This document shows positions 6,206-13,480 of a stretch of 25,577 nt of DNA, in pieces. Source of the stretch: DATMQA01 sp035566895 (lineage in GTDB: Bacteria > Verrucomicrobiota > Verrucomicrobiia > Limisphaerales > UBA8199); the NCBI GenBank assembly GCA_035566895.1, contig DATMQA010000178.1, positions 1-25,577 of the forward strand, read 5' to 3'. Each line of letters begins with the position of its first letter. Positions within the stretch are counted from its first letter, which is position 1. The notes beneath the pieces are model-generated. The model was not told the origin of the DNA. It did not search any database and worked only from the letters and a program-made list of their open reading frames with translations. The position numbers were made by a program, and so were the translations under genes.

Positions 6206-7732
6206 ATGGACGCGCCCCTGCTCGACCTGCGCGGAATCTCCAAACGGTTCCCCGGTGTCGTGGCCCTCGAGGACGTGAGTCTTTCGGTCGGGCGCGGGGA
6301 AGTTGTCGCGCTCTGCGGCGAAAATGGCGCCGGCAAATCCACGCTCATGAAAATCCTGGGCGGCGTCTATCAACCCGACGCCGGGGAAATTCGCCTCGAA
6401 GGCCGGCCCGTCGTCATTCCGGCGGTCAATGACGCTCAGCGCCTCGGCATCGCTTTCATTCACCAGGAGCTCAATGTCCTGGACAACCTGGACGTCGCCG
6501 CCAACGTCTTTCTGGGCCGCGAACCCTTCCGCGGCCCGTTCCGGCTCGTGGACCGCAAACGTATCTACGCCGACACCGAACCTTACCTGAAGCGCCTTGG
6601 CCTGGAGATCTCCAGCCGGACCCGCCTCGACAAACTCTCCCTCGCGCAGCAGCAAATGGTCGAGATCGCCAAGGCCCTCTCGCTCAACGCCCGCATCCTC
6701 ATCATGGATGAACCAACCTCCAGCCTCACCCTCTCCGAGACCGACCGCCTCCTGGACCTCGTCGTCGAATTGCGCAAACAGGGCGTCAGCCTCATCTACA
6801 TTTCCCATCGCCTTGGCGAAGTGGACCGCTGCGCCGACCGGGTCGTCATCCTGCGCGACGGCAAAAATGCCGGCCAGCTAAGCCGCCAGGAAATCAGCCA
6901 CGACCGCATCGTCGGCCTGATGGTCGGACGCGAGATCAAGAGCTTCTACGTCAAATCCAACGCGGCCAAAACGCCGGGCTACTTCAAAGTGCGGAACCTG
7001 CGCTCCAGCCGCTATCCGGCCCGGGCGGTTTCGTTCGACGCCGCTCGAGGCGAGATTCTCGGCTTCGCCGGTTTGGTCGGCGCCGGCCGCTCCGAGCTCG
7101 CCAAAGCCATCGTCGGCCTTGACCCCTGCGCGACCGGCGAAATCCTGTTGGCCGGCCAGAAACTGGCGCTGCGCACCTCCCGCCAGGCCATCGAGCACGG
7201 TATCTATCTCGTCCCGGAAGACCGGCGCGGCGAAGGCTTGGTCGTCCGCATGTCCGTGCGCGAAAATGTCAGCCTGCCCTGGCTCCGGCGGTTTTCTTCC
7301 CTGGGACTGATTCAGCGCGAGCGCGAGCGCCAGGTCGCCGCCGAACAGGTCGCCACGCTCAAGGTCAAAACCCCCAGCACCGAAACGCTCGTCCTCAACC
7401 TCAGCGGCGGCAACCAGCAAAAGGTCATCCTGGGCAAATGGCTCTCCCGCGAGCCCAAAATCATGATCCTGGACGAACCGACCCGCGGCATCGATGTCGG
7501 CGCCAAGGCCGAAATTTACCGCTTGATGCGCGACCTGGCCGAAAGCGGCAGCGTCGTCCTCATGATCAGCAGCGACATGGAGGAAATCCTCCACGTCAGC
7601 GACCGCGTCGCCGTCATGCACGAAGGCGAGATCAGCGGCGTGCTCCAACGCGCCGATTGCACCGAGGCAAATATCATGCAGTTGGCCGTCGGCCGGAAAG
7701 TGCCCGCCGCCCTGCCCGCCTTTGCCGAATGA
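6206..7732 (+). CDS. Sugar ABC transporter ATP-binding protein (CUT2 family, RbsA/AraG-like)
   Basis: The 508-residue protein has two fused nucleotide-binding domains, the CUT2 layout. Domain 1 has Walker A GENGAGKST (38-46), the Q-loop region FIHQELN, a degenerate signature LSLAQQQM and Walker B ILIMDEPTSSLT. Domain 2 has the usual degenerate Walker A GLVGAGRSEL, the signature LSGGNQQKVILGKWL and Walker B IMILDEPTRGIDVG. It powers sugar import at the inner face of the membrane. The ATG at 6206 lies one base after the binding-protein stop codon, so translation is probably coupled. The open frame continues 240 bases upstream into the previous gene, but the ABC domain begins only after this ATG. 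Its stop overlaps the permease start as ATGA. Confidence 0.95.
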   Translation: MDAPLLDLRGISKRFPGVVALEDVSLSVGRGEVVALCGENGAGKSTLMKILGGVYQPDAGEIRLEGRPVVIPAVNDAQRLGIAFIHQELNVLDNLDVAANVFLGREPFRGPFRLVDRKRIYADTEPYLKRLGLEISSRTRLDKLSLAQQQMVEIAKALSLNARILIMDEPTSSLTLSETDRLLDLVVELRKQGVSLIYISHRLGEVDRCADRVVILRDGKNAGQLSRQEISHDRIVGLMVGREIKSFYVKSNAAKTPGYFKVRNLRSSRYPARAVSFDAARGEILGFAGLVGAGRSELAKAIVGLDPCATGEILLAGQKLALRTSRQAIEHGIYLVPEDRRGEGLVVRMSVRENVSLPWLRRFSSLGLIQRERERQVAAEQVATLKVKTPSTETLVLNLSGGNQQKVILGKWLSREPKIMILDEPTRGIDVGAKAEIYRLMRDLAESGSVVLMISSDMEEILHVSDRVAVMHEGEISGVLQRADCTEANIMQLAVGRKVPAALPAFAE

Positions 7733-8685
7733 AAAAAGAAGCGGGCATCTCCGTATTGCTCTTCGCGCTTTGCGCCGTCACCGCGTGCTTGAACCCGAAG
7801 TTCATCTCCCCCGTCAACCTGACCAACATGGCCAACATCATCGGCCTGTTCGGCATCTTCAGCATCGGCCTGGGACTCATCATTATCACCGGCGGCATCG
7901 ACCTTTCGGTCGGCTCGATGTTCGCCCTGGGCGGTGTGCTGCTCTCGATCGCCCTCCGGGAATGGCACTGCCCCTGGCCGCTCGCGGCCCTGCTGGTTCT
8001 GGTCATCATCATGACCCTCGGCTGGATGCACGGCTGGCTCATTACCCGGATGCGCATCCAGCCCTTCATCGTTACCCTCTGCGGCCTGCTGCTCTATCGC
8101 GGCCTGGCCCGCTTCATCGCCGGCGATGCCACCAAGGGCTTTGGCAACTGCGAAGGCTTCGAGCTTCTCCGCGATCTTGCCCGCGGCAAACTGCTCGGCC
8201 TGCCCATGCCCTTTATCCTCCTCCTGGTAGTCGCCGTCGTGATGTGGCTCGTGCTCCACCGCTCGGTCTATGGCCGCTACCTGTTCGCTGTCGGACGCAA
8301 CGAGGAAGCCACCCGCTTTTCCGGCATCAACACGCGCCTCGTCATCGCCAGCACTTACATCGTCGCCGGCCTGCTCACCGGTATCTCGGCCATCCTCTTC
8401 GCCTTCTACACCAACTCCGTTTCCCCCTCGACCCACGGCAACTTTTACGAACTCTACGGCATCGCCGCTGCGGTCCTCGGCGGGTGCAGCTTGCGCGGCG
8501 GCGAAGGCTCCATCCTCGGCATCGTCATCGGCACGGCCCTCCTGCAAGTGCTGCAAAACCTCGTCAACCTGTTGGGCATCCCCAGCTCGCTCAACTTCGC
8601 CGTGATGGGCGCCGTCGTCCTCATCGGGGTGTTGGCCGACCAGCTCTTCCAGCGTCGCGCCGAAAAGAAACTCCTGAAGTCGTAG
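7729..8685 (+). CDS. Sugar ABC transporter permease (CUT2 family, RbsC/AraH-like)
   Basis: This 318-residue, highly hydrophobic integral membrane protein is of the BPD_transp_2 type. Family landmarks are LGLIIITGGIDLSVGSMFAL, the cytoplasmic loop YLFAVGRNEEATRFSGIN that couples to the ATPase, and ELYGIAAAVLGGCSLRGGEG near the C-terminus. The ATG overlaps the ATPase stop (ATGA), so the two are translationally coupled. Only one permease gene is present, so the channel is presumably a homodimer, as in the ribose importer. The gene is followed within 10 bases by a 54-bp interspersed repeat, which probably marks the end of the catabolic and transport unit. Confidence 0.95.
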   Translation: MKKEAGISVLLFALCAVTACLNPKFISPVNLTNMANIIGLFGIFSIGLGLIIITGGIDLSVGSMFALGGVLLSIALREWHCPWPLAALLVLVIIMTLGWMHGWLITRMRIQPFIVTLCGLLLYRGLARFIAGDATKGFGNCEGFELLRDLARGKLLGLPMPFILLLVVAVVMWLVLHRSVYGRYLFAVGRNEEATRFSGINTRLVIASTYIVAGLLTGISAILFAFYTNSVSPSTHGNFYELYGIAAAVLGGCSLRGGEGSILGIVIGTALLQVLQNLVNLLGIPSSLNFAVMGAVVLIGVLADQLFQRRAEKKLLKS

Positions 8686-8694
8686 CCGCCGGCC

Positions 8695-8748
8695 TAAGTG
8701 GTGTCCCTCATTTAACTCAGTTAACTCTTTTAACCCATTTAACTCTTT
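8695..8748. repeat. 54-bp interspersed repeat, copy 2, with a (TTAACYCNN)4 core
   Basis: The sequence matches 3068-3121 at 53 of 54 positions and is in the same orientation. The 9-bp units start at 8712, 8721, 8730 and 8739. The following 35 bases (8749-8784, ending TTTCGTGAGCTAA) are a diverged counterpart of the segment after copy 1, so the shared element is longer than 54 bp. Confidence 0.9.
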
Positions 8749-8844
8749 GGTCGCGGCTCTGCCGGGCCATGTCTTTCGTGAGCTAAGGGAAACCCCTACC
8801 CCGCTTAGGTCTCTCCCGCCGTTCACGATTAGGGCGGCCCCCAA

Positions 8845-8877
8845 TTGAGCATTGTGCTTTACCAAGCATAAATTGCT
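8845..8877 (+). promoter_or_regulatory. Candidate promoter and operator upstream of the AraC-family regulator
   Basis: TTGAGC (8845-8850) could be a -35 box, with CATAAA (8867-8872, 16-bp spacing) or TAAATT (8869-8874) as -10. Overlapping it are two AGCA...TGCT inverted half-sites, 8848-8858 with a 3-bp spacer and 8865-8877 with a 5-bp spacer. Their starts are 17 bp apart, which would fit autoregulation by an AraC-type protein. The -10 would lie within about 10 bases of the ATG, so transcription would start at or very near the start codon. All of this is pattern-based inference. Confidence 0.25.
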
Positions 8878-8880
8878 GTC

Positions 8881-9894
8881 ATGCAAACAACATTTGGTCA
8901 GCCTTTCGCGAACGGCGCCGGCTCCGGGACACTCCTGGCCGCGCCCGCACGTCCTCAACCCCCCGCCTCGCCCCGGCCGGCCGCGCTCAAACCGACCAAC
9001 GGAACCGCCAACAGCAGCAAGGGCCTGGTCGATACCCTCGCCCATTCCAAAATCTTCCAGGACTACGAAAAGTCCTTCTCGGAAGCCACCGGCCTGCCCG
9101 TCGCCCTGCGGCCGGTCGAATCCTGGCAGCTCCCCCACCATGCCAAGCGAAACGAGAACCGCTTCTGCGCGTTGATGTCAGAGAAGAGCCGCGCCTGCTC
9201 GGCCTGTTTGCAGGTCCAGGAGAAGCTTTCCAAGGCCGCCGCCTATCAGCCGTGCACCGTCACGTGCAGCAACGGCTTGAGCGACACCGCCGTGCCCGTC
9301 CGCCTGGGCGACCGCCTGGTCGGCTTTTTGCAGACCGGTCAGGTGTTCCGCAAGAAACCCACCGAGAGCCAGTTTCGCCGCACCGCCGAACAAGTGGAAG
9401 GCTGGGGCCTGGACGTCTCGCCGGAGAAGCTGAAAGAAGCCTATTTCGGCACCCGGGTGATGTCGGCCAAACAACACGATGCGGTCGTCAAATTGTTGGC
9501 AATTTTTGCGCAACACCTGGCAATGCTGAGCAACCAGGTCGTCGTCCAGCAGGAGAATTCCGAACCGCCGATGATCACCAAGGCCAAACAATTCATCGAG
9601 GAACACCACACCGAGAACCTCCGCATGGGCCAGGTCGCCAAGGCCGTCTGCACCAGCCCGTTTTACTTCTGCAAAATGTTCAAGGCCAAAACCGGGATTA
9701 ACTTCACCGATTACCTCTCCCGGGTGCGCGTCGAAAAATCCAAGAACCTGTTGCTCAATCCGAACCTCCGCGTCAGCGAAATCGCCTTTGAAGTCGGTTT
9801 CCAATCCCTGACACATTTCAACCGCGTGTTCAAACGGGTGATGGGCCAATCCCCGACCGAATATCGCAGCCAGCTACTGGGGCGCGCCGCCTGA
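8881..9894 (+). CDS. AraC-family transcriptional regulator with PocR-type sensory domain
   Basis: The 337-residue protein has a disordered Pro/Ala-rich N-terminus (1-45). A PocR-like ligand-binding domain follows (about 55-218), then a C-terminal AraC helix-turn-helix pair (about 230-333). The sensory part has the family's cysteine set C96, C106, C109, C125 and C129 and the segment AVPVRLGDRLVGFLQTGQVF. The DNA-binding part shows FYFCKMFKAKTGINFTDYL and the second helix SEIAFEVGFQSLTHFNRVFK, which are AraC hallmarks. It sits at the 3' end of the pentose locus behind its own short intergenic region and is the obvious candidate to control it. The ligand is not evident. This is not the cupin-domain AraC of E. 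coli. Confidence 0.92.
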   Translation: MQTTFGQPFANGAGSGTLLAAPARPQPPASPRPAALKPTNGTANSSKGLVDTLAHSKIFQDYEKSFSEATGLPVALRPVESWQLPHHAKRNENRFCALMSEKSRACSACLQVQEKLSKAAAYQPCTVTCSNGLSDTAVPVRLGDRLVGFLQTGQVFRKKPTESQFRRTAEQVEGWGLDVSPEKLKEAYFGTRVMSAKQHDAVVKLLAIFAQHLAMLSNQVVVQQENSEPPMITKAKQFIEEHHTENLRMGQVAKAVCTSPFYFCKMFKAKTGINFTDYLSRVRVEKSKNLLLNPNLRVSEIAFEVGFQSLTHFNRVFKRVMGQSPTEYRSQLLGRAA

Positions 9895-9930
9895 GCGGTA
9901 AAGTTTGACCCGTTCGACGGTGCAACTCAC

Positions 9931-9957
9931 GGACCACGGGACCAAAGTCCACGGTCC
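9931..9957. terminator. Weak hairpin downstream of the AraC-family gene
   Basis: GGACC (9931-9935) pairs with GGTCC (9953-9957), and GGAC (9939-9942) pairs with GTCC (9947-9950) around a CAAA loop. An internal mismatch lies between the two stems. No T-run follows, so it is at best a weak terminator. It may only be a copy of an interspersed 'GGACCACGG' repeat. Confidence 0.25.
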
Positions 9958-10171
9958 ACGTGTCATGCGACGAAAGTGTCTGACGGCGGACAGAGCCGCC
10001 GACAGGCAGGAACGCACCGGAACGAGCGCCAGGATTCCTCCGCACCAACCGCGCCGACCTCGAGATCCACTTCACCAAAGCCATTTTCGGCAGCTTCAAC
10101 AACGTCTTGAACCTCAGGCTTCGACCATCTGAGCTGGCCGATATTGCCGTCCTCCGGACCACAGTTCGACC

Positions 10172-10311
10172 TCCAGACTTCCAGCACGCTGGGACCCGCG
10201 GCCCACTGGACGGTTGCCTCGGCCAGTCAGGGCGTTTCGATTATCCAAACTAACGGGCAGAACCTCGCAATGTTTATCGGTCCTGAGCCTCAACGCTGCT
10301 TCCGGCTGCAG
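10172..10311 (+). pseudogene. Decayed C-terminal fragment of a secreted FYR-tail protein (fragment 1)
   Basis: Within an 86-codon frame (10144-10404), the segment around LGPAAHWTVASASQGVSI, then NGQNLAMF and PEPQRCFRLQQ, resembles the recurring C-terminal module of verrucomicrobial secreted proteins, 'W..V......NGQN.........RFFRL'. No signal peptide or upstream domain is attached, so I read it as a remnant. The intact minus-strand protein in this window ends in the same style (KKFYRVLVQ). Confidence 0.4.
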
Positions 10312-10404
10312 CAAAGTCTGGCCGGCGTCAGTTCCACTTGTTTATGGAACACTATGGATAAGCCAGGCCAGCCGGTCTCTGATGCGTCATTTTGCCAGGG
10401 CTAA

Positions 10405-10530
10405 GAAAAACATAGGCGGTTGATTTTTTCCGGCCCGCGGGCAATCACGCCAACGTCTAATGTTTATAGCTACACGGACTTCAACGCCCCGTTTTACCTG
10501 TATCGCTTCTATCGGCTTTTTGCACAATAG
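10405..10530 (+). pseudogene. Decayed C-terminal fragment of a secreted FYR-tail protein (fragment 2)
   Basis: The frame is open from just after a stop at 10402-10404 to TAG 10528-10530. It has no start codon suited to a gene and ends TPTSNVYSYTDFNAPFYLYR followed by FYRLFAQ. This matches the common secreted-protein ending '.YTD.......FYR(L/V)...' used in this lineage. It probably belonged to the same ancestral gene as the preceding fragment, or a neighbouring one. Confidence 0.4.
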
Positions 10531-10632
10531 TTGGTACGCCCTTCTGTCTTGTGGATTGACGATGCGCGCGTGATTACAACGAAGGAATACTATTATGGTT
10601 GCTTTGTGGCTGACGCCCGTTGATGCTTAACC

Positions 10633-10818
10633 ATGAACAGCCTCCAACACCACGGGTTAAAAGAAGCGCACAAACAACTCCACTTACGCATGCAAAGGAG
10701 CGGCCTGGCATCCGTTAAGGTTGAGGTCACTCGCAGAGCCGGGAAATTGAAGTTCAATTTTACGGGTTCGGATGCGGAAGTGAAACAGGCCGAGAAGATC
10801 CTCGCAGATTGGAATTAA
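10633..10818 (+). CDS. Small hypothetical protein (61 residues)
   Basis: I do not recognise the family. The 61-residue product is basic at the N-terminus (LKEAHKQLHLRMQRSG). It then has an alternating pattern, SVKVEVTRRAGKLKFNFTG, and ends in a helix-like SDAEVKQAEKILADW, so a small alpha/beta fold is plausible. It has no signal peptide or membrane segment. It starts with ATG without a clear Shine-Dalgarno and ends 22 bases before the GH38-like gene, so it may be the first gene of that operon. Regular residue patterning favours a real gene, but shortness leaves doubt. Confidence 0.5.
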   Translation: MNSLQHHGLKEAHKQLHLRMQRSGLASVKVEVTRRAGKLKFNFTGSDAEVKQAEKILADWN

Positions 10819-10840
10819 TTCGGCGGTTGATCGAGAGAAC

Positions 10841-13480
10841 GTGCCGCGATGCAAAACGCGTCATGCGAGCTTCGCCACGATTGGTGGCGGGTGGCGCGTG
10901 GTCTTGCTCGCCCTGGCGGGATTGATTAGCCTGGCGCACACCGCCTCACCCCAAACAGCCTTTTTTGCGGACGGTTACCATGGCGGAGTTTACGGCCATT
11001 ATCCTGACCGGACCACGCGGTTCATCGTGGATACGTTGGAACAGCACCCACGCTGGCGGATCAACCTCGAGATCGAACCGGAGACCTGGGACCGGGCGAA
11101 GGAGAAGGACCGCGAGGCTTATGACCGGTTCAAGGCGCTGTTCGCCGAGCAAACCTCCCGGGGCCGGATTGAGTATGTAAACCCGGCCTATGGCCAATCC
11201 TACCTGTGGAACATTTCCGGCGAGAGCGTCATTCGCCAATTCCTCTATGGCATGCGAAAAGTCCGGGAGCATTTTCCTGAAACGGTCTTTTCAACCTATT
11301 CGTCGGAAGAACCCTGCTTCACCAGCGCCTTGCCGGGCATATTAAAATCGCTCGGCTTCACGAACGCGGTTTTAAAAAACCCGGACACCTGCTGGGGTGG
11401 ATACACCAGGGCGTTTGGCGGCGAACTGGTCAACTGGATCGGACCCGACGGAACGAAACTGGTCACGGTGCCCCGATACGCTATCGAGGCCTTGAAGCCG
11501 CGCTCGACCTGGCAAACGATCGCGTGGAACAACTCCGCCGAATACCTCAGCGCGGCTCGCCAGGCCGGCATCGCTCACCCGGTGGGTATGTGTCTGCAGG
11601 ACGCAGGCTGGGAAAATGGTCCCTGGCTGGGCGACAACCCCGACGCCTCGCGCCCAACCGAATATGTAACCTGGCGCAACTATTTCGAGAACGTTGCAAC
11701 TGGAACCCCGACCCAGGATTGGCGTTTCAGCCAGGAGGATGTGTTAGTGAGCCTGGTCTGGGGTTCGCAAGTTCTCCAAAGGATCGCCCGGCAGGTGCGG
11801 TCCGCCGAAAACGAACTGCTCCGGGCCGAGAAGCTGGCGGCGTTGGCAGCGGTTTATCGAGGAACGGCCTGGCCGGCCGCGGAACTCGAGGAGGCCTGGA
11901 GAACTCTGCTGCTTGCCCAGCACCACGATTGCTGGATCGTCCCTTACAATGGCGGCGCCGGGAACACCTGGGCGGACAAGGTGGAACGCTGGACTGGGAC
12001 GGCCAGGACCAACAGCGAAGTTGTCCTCAGTCGCGCCGCGGCCAGCCTGTCGCAAGCCGCCGGCACCGAGGGCCAGCTCTACGTTCGAGTCTTCAACACC
12101 ACTGGGACACGCCGCCGGGACGTGGCCAGCGTGGTTCTACCGGGCGGTTGGGGTGCCGAGGAACCGCGAGTGCTGGATGCGTCGGGACGTGAGCTGCCTT
12201 CCCAAGTCGTGAAACGTCCTGACAGCGACATGCAGGAACTGCTCTTCAAAGCGCAGGTTCCGGCGATGGGCTACACCACCTGCCAGGTCCAAAGGAAGAA
12301 GCCGAGCCGCTTTACCGGAGCCTCCGCCCGGCTGCTCAAGGATGGAACCTGCGAACTGGCAACCGACCTTTACCACATCCTGCTCGACCCGGCGAAAGGA
12401 GGCACGGTCCGGAGCCTGGTGGTGAAAAGCCTTCCGAGCGCGGAGCGGGAATTGGTCGATGGCGCGAACGCCAGACGGTTCAACGAGTTTCGAGGAAACT
12501 TCTGCGAGGCGGGAGGGTTCCTATCGAGCGCCGATGCTCCCGCGGCGTTCCGGATTCTGGAGAGCGGGCCGGTCCGAGCTTGTTTGGAAATCAAGGGTCG
12601 AATCGGCCCGCATACTTTCACCGAACTCATCTCTGTCGCTCAGGGTCAGGCGAGAATTGATTTCGACCTGCGTTTGGAGTGGAAAGAGAATCCGGGCATC
12701 GGTTCCGGTTACGGCCAAACCGAGCGGTGGCGTTCCGAGGAACCCAAACGCGCCTTCTATGATGACCGGGAGAAACTGTTGGCGTTGTTCCCGTTGAAAT
12801 TGAAGTCCTCGCGCATCTACAAAAACGCTCCTTATGATGTCACTCGAAGCGAATTGGCCGACACTTTTTTCAACACCTGGGATGGTATAAAGAACAATGT
12901 CATCCTGGACTGGGTCGATGCCATCGACGCGGACGGCAGCCGAGGCGTGGCTTTGCTTTCCGACCACACCACCAGTTACACGCATGGCCCTGATTTTCCC
13001 CTGGGCCTGACCCTCCAGTATTCAGGCATCGGCTTATGGGGCCGGCGATACAGCCTACGCGGTCCCAGTTCCATTCGATATGCCTTGGTGCCGCATGCGG
13101 CGTCATGGGACAAGGCGGCAATTTGGAGCGAGGACGCGCGCTGGAACGAGCCGCTCCTCGCCGTGAACATGGCGACGAAACCCGCCGCCAATGATCTCGA
13201 GAAGTCTTTGCTGGATGTCACGGGCACTGGATGGGAAGTGCCGGCCATGTTCCTGGAGAAGGGGAACGTGTTTGTCCGTTTATTCAACGCCCAGGGCGAC
13301 GAAACGCCACAGCGAATTCGTTTCGGCGGCCGGGCAGAAACGGTGGAGTTGGTGGAGTTGGATGGACGCAGCATCAGCCGGCCGGCGGTCTCCACCGACG
13401 CCTCGGGCCGGCGCGTCATCAACCTGGCGATCCCCCGATTCGGAATCCGAACCTTGCGATTTGAACACACCCGACCATGA
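10841..13480 (+). CDS. Glycoside hydrolase family 38-like protein (alpha-mannosidase-like), exported
   Basis: The 879-residue protein starts at GTG; the nearby ATG at 10849 is out of frame. GAGAGA lies a few bases upstream. A Sec signal with basic n-region and core VVLLALAGLISLAHTA precedes the mature start near residue 38. The catalytic-domain start (about 40-330) reads TAFFADGYHGGVYGHYPDRT instead of the classical HNDPGW motif. A GH38-type AQHHDCW (H361, H362, D363) follows, then a long beta-rich C-terminal part like Glyco_hydro_38C. By family, GH38 enzymes remove alpha-mannosyl residues using a bound zinc. The unusual N-terminal motif marks a divergent subgroup, so the substrate is uncertain. 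Its stop overlaps the next gene's ATG. Confidence 0.78.
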   Translation: MPRCKTRHASFATIGGGWRVVLLALAGLISLAHTASPQTAFFADGYHGGVYGHYPDRTTRFIVDTLEQHPRWRINLEIEPETWDRAKEKDREAYDRFKALFAEQTSRGRIEYVNPAYGQSYLWNISGESVIRQFLYGMRKVREHFPETVFSTYSSEEPCFTSALPGILKSLGFTNAVLKNPDTCWGGYTRAFGGELVNWIGPDGTKLVTVPRYAIEALKPRSTWQTIAWNNSAEYLSAARQAGIAHPVGMCLQDAGWENGPWLGDNPDASRPTEYVTWRNYFENVATGTPTQDWRFSQEDVLVSLVWGSQVLQRIARQVRSAENELLRAEKLAALAAVYRGTAWPAAELEEAWRTLLLAQHHDCWIVPYNGGAGNTWADKVERWTGTARTNSEVVLSRAAASLSQAAGTEGQLYVRVFNTTGTRRRDVASVVLPGGWGAEEPRVLDASGRELPSQVVKRPDSDMQELLFKAQVPAMGYTTCQVQRKKPSRFTGASARLLKDGTCELATDLYHILLDPAKGGTVRSLVVKSLPSAERELVDGANARRFNEFRGNFCEAGGFLSSADAPAAFRILESGPVRACLEIKGRIGPHTFTELISVAQGQARIDFDLRLEWKENPGIGSGYGQTERWRSEEPKRAFYDDREKLLALFPLKLKSSRIYKNAPYDVTRSELADTFFNTWDGIKNNVILDWVDAIDADGSRGVALLSDHTTSYTHGPDFPLGLTLQYSGIGLWGRRYSLRGPSSIRYALVPHAASWDKAAIWSEDARWNEPLLAVNMATKPAANDLEKSLLDVTGTGWEVPAMFLEKGNVFVRLFNAQGDETPQRIRFGGRAETVELVELDGRSISRPAVSTDASGRRVINLAIPRFGIRTLRFEHTRP

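Larger units (their letters stand above)
9895..10632. other. 738-base region without an intact gene
   Basis: No frame here looks like a complete gene. The first part (9931-9960) is a hairpin-prone GGACCACGG/CCACGGTCC-type sequence. From about 10170 to 10530 there are two fragments that read like C-terminal tails of secreted proteins, listed separately. The remaining 100 bases before 10633 show no recognisable site. Confidence 0.6.

Noticed and set aside
7516..9141. 541-codon antisense frame across the ABC genes and the AraC gene start
   Set aside because: It spans three confident plus-strand genes and an intergenic repeat, and its translation has no domain pattern.
9905..10132. 75-codon frame after the AraC-family gene
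   Set aside because: Arg/Pro/Gln-rich translation of a repeat-like sequence, with no motif and no ribosome site.
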